Positions 30,990 through 36,222 of a stretch of 36,222 nucleotides of DNA are shown here, piece by piece. The position numbers were made by a program, and so were the translations under genes. Under the pieces are notes generated by a model, which saw nothing but the letters and a program-made list of their open reading frames with translations, made no database searches and was not told the origin of the DNA. How positions within the stretch are numbered: the first letter of the stretch is position 1; each line of letters starts with the position of its first letter. This DNA comes from Pseudomonadota bacterium (GTDB lineage Bacteria > Pseudomonadota > Gammaproteobacteria > JAKAQQ01). The DNA lies in contig JAKATI010000001.1 in the NCBI GenBank assembly GCA_021828045.1, forward strand, positions 70,209 through 106,430. Reading direction: 5' to 3'.

Positions 30990-32169
30990 TTCTGCTGGAT
31001 CGACCGGACTGCTCATCTCGGGAGCCGGAAGTGTGGGGTCGGCACTGGCCGTGGCGGCTGCGCGTGCGGGTGTGCCGGTCACCCTCGTCGAGCAACGGGG
31101 AGAAACCGAGTTTGGACGGGATGAGCGCTTGTTTGTGCTTTCCGAGCCGTCGTGGCGCTGGCTGAGTGAAATCGGGGTGCTTGCCCATCTGGGGACACCG
31201 GCCAATCCCATTCGCGAGATTTGTGTTGAGGAGCCGGGACAGCCACCGGTCCTGCTGGATGCGCTCGATGTGGACTTGCCGATCCTCGGTTATACCGTCT
31301 GGTCCCACCGGCTTGGGGAAGCCCTCCACCGGGCACTCAGGAATGAGAGGGCGATCCGGCTGCTTTATGGCAGCCGGATCCGGCGTTCCGTTCCCGTGCG
31401 TGGAGGGGCACACTGCTGGCTCGATACCCCCCAGGGTTCCCTCCAACTGACCACTCCGCTCGCCGTCGTTGCCGAGGGCTGCCTGCCCGACTGGGCCCTG
31501 GAATCCGGTCTGCGATCCCGGGAGGAGGATACCGGACGGACGGCTATTGTGATTCCCCTGGCCAACCGGGTTCGACCGCGATCGGCCCAAGCGTATGAAC
31601 AGCTCGAGGGGCAGAGCCTCTTGACGATTCTGCCCGCTGCGACCGATCGGTCGGTCGTCATTTGGACCCGGCCGCGGGATCAGGCGGCCGACTTCATGGA
31701 GGCTGCGCCGGAAAAACGCCGCTGGGAACTCTCGCGCCAGCTCCGTTGCCGTCCGGAAGACCTGACGGAGGAGGGGAAACCGGCGGTTTTCGATCTCCTC
31801 TCGCGTCGGGTGGATCCGCCCTGCGCTGAACGCATGCTCTTGATCGGCAATGCCGCCCATACGGTTGTTCCCTTTGCGGCCCAGGGACTGAATCTTGCAC
31901 TCCGGGATGCGCGCCACCTGGTCGAAGCGATCGTTGCCGCCCGAGCGCGGGATGGGACTTGGGGAAGTGGGACATGGACGGCCCGCTTCTGGGCCAGCCG
32001 GGTCCGAGATCACCGACATGTCGATCAGCTGACCCTGGACCTGCCCCGCCTTTTCCAACGGAACGATCCCTTGTTTCGCATGATCCGATGGGGAGGATGG
32101 AGAATGTTCGCCCGGTCTCATACCCTCCAGCGGCGCATCTTGGTGCGGGGACTTGGGTGGAATCCCTGA
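30973..32169 (+). CDS. ubiH: UbiH-type FAD-dependent hydroxylase of ubiquinone synthesis
   Basis: 398 residues of the UbiH/COQ6 family, which hydroxylates the ubiquinone ring (C4 for UbiH in E. coli). FAD-binding GAGSVGSALAVAAARAGVPV with the acidic strand end TLVEQ, the DG-like stretch DERLFVLSEPSWRWLSEIGV, and the second FAD motif GNAAHTVVPFAAQGLNLAL followed by RDARHLVEAI. The Asn in GNAAH is typical of UbiH. ATG 30973 is chosen; an in-frame GTG three codons earlier is possible. It lies between pepP and a second hydroxylase gene, with overlaps at both ends. Confidence 0.92.
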   Translation: MSDGLDSAGSTGLLISGAGSVGSALAVAAARAGVPVTLVEQRGETEFGRDERLFVLSEPSWRWLSEIGVLAHLGTPANPIREICVEEPGQPPVLLDALDVDLPILGYTVWSHRLGEALHRALRNERAIRLLYGSRIRRSVPVRGGAHCWLDTPQGSLQLTTPLAVVAEGCLPDWALESGLRSREEDTGRTAIVIPLANRVRPRSAQAYEQLEGQSLLTILPAATDRSVVIWTRPRDQAADFMEAAPEKRRWELSRQLRCRPEDLTEEGKPAVFDLLSRRVDPPCAERMLLIGNAAHTVVPFAAQGLNLALRDARHLVEAIVAARARDGTWGSGTWTARFWASRVRDHRHVDQLTLDLPRLFQRNDPLFRMIRWGGWRMFARSHTLQRRILVRGLGWNP

Positions 32170-33383
32170 AGGCCGGCAAGATTCCACGGACGGCAACGGG
32201 TCCGATCGCGGTGGTGGGAGACGGGCCGGTGGGTCTCCTGACCGCCTGTCTCTTGGCGCGCCACCATCCCGTCTGCCGGATCGGGGAGGGGAGGGAGGGG
32301 GCCCGACCGGGAACCGATCCCCGCCTGTACGCCCTCTCGGCCACCAGTCTCAACCTCCTGGAACGCCTGGGAATCTATAGCGAACTTGCCCCCGCGCGGT
32401 GTCGGGTATTTTCAGCGTTGGAGATCTGGATTCACCGCCACCGGAGTCGCCTCCGCTTCTCGGCGGAAGATATCGGAGGCGGGCTTCTCGGTGCCACTGT
32501 CTGGGCACGGGATTTGCTGCCGGTTCTCGAAAGCAGGATCCAAACCGCAGGGATCATCCGCTGGGAGGGCCATCCCGACCAGATTGAGCGGGCGGAGGAC
32601 GGCTGGCGGTTGACCGGAAACGGGAAAGAGGGGGTATTCCCCCTGCTGATCGTGGCGGAGGGCGGGAATTCCCGTCTACGCGAGCGCGAGGGGATTCCGC
32701 TCGACATCCACGACTATGGCGAAAGCGCCGTGACGGGGTGGTGTGTGCCTGAGCGGGAAGGGGGTGACGTCTTGCGTCAGGTCTTTACCCCCTGGGGACC
32801 CTTGGGTCTTTTGCCGGTACCCGGGGGGGGACTGTCTTTTGTCTGGTCCATGCCCAATCCGATTGCGCGTAACTGGCTGATGCGGAAGCCCGAGGAATGG
32901 GCTGCGTTGATCGAGGAGGCCAGCGAAGGCTTCTACGGACGGATCCAGCTGCCGGAGGCTCCGCACGCTTTTCCGCTCCGACGCCAGGTTGCGCGGCGCT
33001 ATGTCACAGGGCGTTTCGCCTTGGTGGGGGATGCAGCCCATGTGGTCCACCCGTTTGCCGGACAGGGGCTCAATCTCGGCTTCCTGGATGCCGGGGTTCT
33101 TGCAGGCCGGCTGGCCCGGACCCTGTGCCGTTCCGGCCCGGTGTCGTGGGACGCTGCGCTCTTGGCCTATGACCGGAACCGGCGCAGTGCGAATCTCCGC
33201 TTTCTCGCCGGGCTTGAAGCCCTCCGCCTGTTTTTGCGGGGCCGTGATCCGCTGGGTTGGCGCGATCAAGCCCTCGCGGTTCTGGCCCGACACCGCCTCC
33301 TGAGGCGCCCCTGGGTCGCCGTGGCGGCGGGCCACGGCAGCCGGCGCCTCCTCCGAGAAGGAACCCCTGTCCGGGTGGCATGA
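32157..33383 (+). CDS. Second UbiH/UbiF/UbiI-type ubiquinone hydroxylase
   Basis: 408 residues from GTG 32157, inside the end of ubiH. The FAD fold is clear: IAVVGDGPVGLLTACLLARH, DPRLYALSATSLNLLERLGI, and GDAAHVVHPFAGQGLNLGFL followed by DAGVLAGRL. Gene order pepP-ubiH-x corresponds to E. coli ubiI (visC), which hydroxylates C5, but sequence alone does not separate UbiI, UbiF or a broad-specificity UbiL/UbiM. The first 15 residues before PIAVVGDG are non-conserved, so a slightly later start cannot be excluded. Its stop overlaps the next start (ATGA). Confidence 0.9.
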   Translation: MESLKAGKIPRTATGPIAVVGDGPVGLLTACLLARHHPVCRIGEGREGARPGTDPRLYALSATSLNLLERLGIYSELAPARCRVFSALEIWIHRHRSRLRFSAEDIGGGLLGATVWARDLLPVLESRIQTAGIIRWEGHPDQIERAEDGWRLTGNGKEGVFPLLIVAEGGNSRLREREGIPLDIHDYGESAVTGWCVPEREGGDVLRQVFTPWGPLGLLPVPGGGLSFVWSMPNPIARNWLMRKPEEWAALIEEASEGFYGRIQLPEAPHAFPLRRQVARRYVTGRFALVGDAAHVVHPFAGQGLNLGFLDAGVLAGRLARTLCRSGPVSWDAALLAYDRNRRSANLRFLAGLEALRLFLRGRDPLGWRDQALAVLARHRLLRRPWVAVAAGHGSRRLLREGTPVRVA

Positions 33384-36073
33384 GCGGGTCAAGAGAGAGG
33401 TCGGCAGTGCCCTTTGCCCGCCCGATCCGCGAGGGGAGCTGGCTTGTGCCCACCGATCGCTTGCGCCGGATGCTTTTGGCGCGTGAACTGGAAGAGCAGG
33501 AAGCAGCCGGATACCGGTTGGCCGAGACGCCCCTGATCGAGCAGCCGGCCGAATGGGCCCGCCGGCACTGGGCGGCCATCGATACCGAGGCTCGACTTCT
33601 GTCTCCGTCTGCCGACCGCCTGTTGTGGCTCGACGTGATCCGGAGCGTGGATGCGGGTGTGCAGCATCCTTTGGGGCTGGCCCGCCTCGCACAAGAAGCC
33701 TTTGCCCTTGAAGCCGAATGGCAGGTCGATGAACGGCAGCTCGGAGCGGGTGGAGGTCAGGAAAACGAGCGTTACCGCGCGCTTCGCGCCCGGTTTCTCG
33801 AACGTCTCCGGGATGGCGGCTTCGAATCCCCGGGACGCCTGCTCGCAAGGGTCGTCGGGGCGCTTGAGGATGGTTCGCTTGAGGAGCCGGAGGGATCCCT
33901 CACCTTTTTCGGCTTTGATGAGCTGACTCCGCTCGAGTCGCGGCTGGCCTGCGCAGCCCGTCAGCGTGGCTTTCGGTGTCTCGTCCAGAACGAGGTTGAA
34001 GGACGGCCCGCCGCCCGGTTGTCCGTCCAGGCCTACCCGAATCGGACTGACGAACTCTATGCGGTGGCCACGGCAGCCCAGGCTCTCCTGCAGGAGCGTC
34101 CGTCGTGCCGTATCGGGATCGTCCTATTGGGAGGGGATCGCTACCGGACCCAGTTCCGAGCAGTCCTGGATGATGTTCTGTCCCCTCCCCGCCTCGCATC
34201 CTGTGGGGACCCTGCTCACCGGCCCTACAGCTTGAGTCTGGGCGATCCCCTGTCCAACTATCCGCTGGTGGAAACCACGCTCGATATCCTGGATTGCGCT
34301 GACCGGAACCGTTCCGGGGAGGGATTGAGCCGTCTTTTGCGTAGCGCCTACTGGGGGGAGATCGCACGGGATGGCCAAAAGCGCTTTGCTGCAGACTGCG
34401 CTTGGCGGGATCTGGGCCGGGGTGTCGGGGTTGGTTGGGATACCCTGACCGCCCTTGCCGAGTGTCCTTCGGATTTCCAAGATCGAGGCCGAGCCTTGAT
34501 GCGGCGCCTGGAATCCTTTGGCCCGCTTCAGAAGCGGTCATTTTCCGAATGGGTCGGCCTCTGGATGGGATTGCTTGTCGATCTCGGATGGCCCGGTGCT
34601 CGGACGCTCGATTCCACAGAGTATCAGGCCTATACGGCCTGGTTGGAGACAATCCAGTCGTTTCCCGTGCTGGACATGATCGGTGCACGCTGCTCGCTCG
34701 ATGAATTCCAGAACTGGGCGAGAGAGAGTCTCCGGGAGAGAATTTTTCAGCCCGAGTCCCCACCGGTCCCGATCTCGGTCATGGGTCCGCTGGAAACTGC
34801 CGGTCTGACTTTCGACCGGCTTTGGATCCTCGGGGCCGAAGCCGAGGTCTGGCCGTCTCCTCCGCACCCCCATCCGTTTTTGCCTTTCGTGTTGCAGAGG
34901 CAGCTTGGTCTGCCTCATGCCGATAGCATGCGCGAGTTCCGTTTCGGGGAACGGCTGGTGGAACGATGGAAACGGGCGGCAGCCGAGCTCCAGGTGAGCT
35001 GGACCACGCACGAAGAGGACACGGAACATGACCTGTCGCCCTACTTCAGCCAGGAAACCGGCTCCCCTCCGAACGCCTACCGCGGCCGCGGATTCAGAGC
35101 CCGGTGGCGGGGCCGTGCCGGGCCACTCGAGGCGGTTCCTTTCACGGATCCCGTGCCTTGGAACCGGCCGGTGTTCCGCGGCGGAACGCGCCTTCTTGAG
35201 GATCAGGCGGCCTGTCCGTTCAAGGCGTTTGCCGCCCATCGCCTGGGGGCAGAGGTGCTCCCGCCGTGGCGCTTGCCGCTCGATGCCCGGGAACGCGGGC
35301 GGCTCCTCCATGCGATGCTGGAGCACATCGGATCGCTGGGACTGGGTTCCAGTCGTCCGCCGGGCCAACCGGAGTGGGCGGAACTGGTTCCGCAGGTTGT
35401 GGATCTCGTTCTCGAGTCTGAGGCCCGGGGCGGCCGGCTGGTCCGGGCCTTGTGTGAGGCCCTGCGGGGGGATTTCATCCAGCGTCTGAGGTCCTGGTTT
35501 GAAAACGTGGAGAGCCGGCGCGTCACCCCCTTTCATTCCGAGCCGGAAAGGGAGTCCCGGGTGACTCTGGCCGGAGTCACGTTTCGGATCCGGGCAGATC
35601 GCATCGACCGGTTTCCGGACGGCGCGGCAGCCATCGTGGACTACAAGACCGGCAGCCCACCGACCCCTCGTGACTGGTTACATGCCGAGCGGTTGTTCAA
35701 ACCACAGCTGCCGGCCTATGCCTTGGCCTGGCCCGAAGCACGCGCCCTATTGGTGGCCAGTCTTGGCAAATCCCAGGGCTATCACGGACTCCAGGACAGT
35801 GCCTGGACCGGTCTTTCCGAACTCAATCTGATCGGAGTCCCTGATTGGGAAGCGGAGCGGACGGGCTGGAAAGACGGTCTGGATGCACTGGCCCGGGAGA
35901 TCTGTGCCGGTCGGAATGACCTCGATCCGCGTGGGGTGCGGGGATCGCCCTGCTCCAGGTGTGATTTTCCGGCCTTGTGCCGTCTGCATGAACGCCCCGA
36001 GATTGATGTCCGCGCGAATGAGGAAGAGTCAAGGGAGTCGGGGCTTTCCGTAGACGCTGATGAGCCGGCCTGA
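33380..36073 (+). CDS. PD-(D/E)XK nuclease with Fe-S cluster, AddB-like DNA repair protein
   Basis: 897 residues, resembling the 'probable DNA repair protein' group related to AddB. The N-terminal half is an inactivated-helicase-like region (SWLVPTDRLRRMLL; FFGFDELTPLESRL; LDRLWILGAEAEVWP-like here TFDRLWILGAEAEVWP). The C-terminal nuclease has RADRIDRFPDGAAAIVDYKT with D754 and K756 and a preceding acidic residue. Four Cys in the AddB arrangement, C612 (QAACPFKAF) and C858-x2-C861-x5-C867 (SPCSRCDFPALC), should hold a 4Fe-4S cluster. No Walker A motif was seen, so it should need a helicase partner or act as a nuclease alone. It is coupled to the ubi operon by ATGA, an odd functional pairing. 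Confidence 0.88.
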   Translation: MSGSRERSAVPFARPIREGSWLVPTDRLRRMLLARELEEQEAAGYRLAETPLIEQPAEWARRHWAAIDTEARLLSPSADRLLWLDVIRSVDAGVQHPLGLARLAQEAFALEAEWQVDERQLGAGGGQENERYRALRARFLERLRDGGFESPGRLLARVVGALEDGSLEEPEGSLTFFGFDELTPLESRLACAARQRGFRCLVQNEVEGRPAARLSVQAYPNRTDELYAVATAAQALLQERPSCRIGIVLLGGDRYRTQFRAVLDDVLSPPRLASCGDPAHRPYSLSLGDPLSNYPLVETTLDILDCADRNRSGEGLSRLLRSAYWGEIARDGQKRFAADCAWRDLGRGVGVGWDTLTALAECPSDFQDRGRALMRRLESFGPLQKRSFSEWVGLWMGLLVDLGWPGARTLDSTEYQAYTAWLETIQSFPVLDMIGARCSLDEFQNWARESLRERIFQPESPPVPISVMGPLETAGLTFDRLWILGAEAEVWPSPPHPHPFLPFVLQRQLGLPHADSMREFRFGERLVERWKRAAAELQVSWTTHEEDTEHDLSPYFSQETGSPPNAYRGRGFRARWRGRAGPLEAVPFTDPVPWNRPVFRGGTRLLEDQAACPFKAFAAHRLGAEVLPPWRLPLDARERGRLLHAMLEHIGSLGLGSSRPPGQPEWAELVPQVVDLVLESEARGGRLVRALCEALRGDFIQRLRSWFENVESRRVTPFHSEPERESRVTLAGVTFRIRADRIDRFPDGAAAIVDYKTGSPPTPRDWLHAERLFKPQLPAYALAWPEARALLVASLGKSQGYHGLQDSAWTGLSELNLIGVPDWEAERTGWKDGLDALAREICAGRNDLDPRGVRGSPCSRCDFPALCRLHERPEIDVRANEEESRESGLSVDADEPA

Positions 36074-36089
36074 GGACGGAAAAACCGTG

Positions 36090-36108
36090 CGTTTGGCATG
36101 CCCAAACG
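36090..36108. terminator. Hairpin after the nuclease gene
   Basis: CGTTTGG-n5-CCAAACG, a perfect 7-bp stem 16 bases after the stop. No T run follows, so a rho-independent role is only possible. It is the last feature seen; the remaining bases to 36222 show no supported gene. Confidence 0.4.
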
Positions 36109-36222
36109 ACCCGGGTGATGGGGCAGTCCCCGGTCGGATCCCGATGCCGAGGGTGGTTCCCTCTCACCACTCGGTCGTGGAATTGCGGAGCGCGAGAAAC
36201 GAACGCCATGGGTGAGGTCCGA

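Noticed and set aside
1-36222. CRISPR arrays, rRNA genes, prophage structural genes, integrase genes
   Set aside because: No regularly spaced repeats, rRNA segments, phage structural motifs or tyrosine/serine recombinase motifs were found on either strand.

Overview
The window is chromosomal DNA from a GC-rich proteobacterium, most likely a gammaproteobacterium. The right third carries the gammaproteobacterial block rpiA / EVE gene / ygfA / 6S RNA / zapA / TIGR02449 gene / ygfB / pepP / ubiH / second ubi hydroxylase, and the first gene is a DUF1820 fragment, a family typical of gamma- and betaproteobacteria. I cannot name genus or species from sequence alone.

Layout. (1) 1-2821: the end of a DUF1820 gene, then an unrecognised three-gene cell-envelope operon (secreted protein, TonB-like protein, lipoprotein). 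Its promoter has a run of 12 G between -35 and -10, and its second gene has a run of 7 C close to the start, so both are candidate contingency (on/off) sites. (2) 3014-9191: an accessory patchwork. It holds remnants of IS630, IS256, ISL3 and IS5 type transposases, a tRNA 3'-end fragment, three type II toxin-antitoxin modules (PIN/Phd-like with a broken antitoxin, HigBA-like, VapBC), one unrecognised secreted protein, a diverged repeat pair, and two decayed copies of the 5' end of purL lying upstream of the real gene. (3) 9277-13170: intact purL. (4) 13253-22541: a complete five-enzyme histidine utilisation cluster of the formylglutamate type (hutU, hutH, hutI, hutF, hutG), in three transcription blocks. 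It includes an MFS transporter and an unusual Sel1-repeat plus 2-oxoglutarate oxygenase gene that is translationally coupled to hutH. (5) 22869-23911: rplM-rpsI with a promoter, then tRNA-Gln(CTG). (6) 23912-25818: a gene-poor accessory stretch with a RibD-C/dihydrofolate-reductase-like gene and a small conserved-looking protein. (7) 25846-36073: the conserved block above, ending in a large PD-(D/E)XK/Fe-S nuclease-helicase-like repair protein.

How the genes work together. HutH deaminates histidine to urocanate, HutU hydrates it, HutI opens the ring, HutF releases ammonia to give N-formylglutamate, and HutG yields formate and glutamate. PepP, UbiH and the second hydroxylase form a tightly overlapping operon that continues into the nuclease gene. 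The TIGR02449 gene, zapA, 6S RNA, ygfA and the EVE gene run on the opposite strand. The structures most worth following are the repeated purL 5' ends interleaved with toxin-antitoxin modules, the poly-G promoter, and the oxygenase embedded in the hut cluster.
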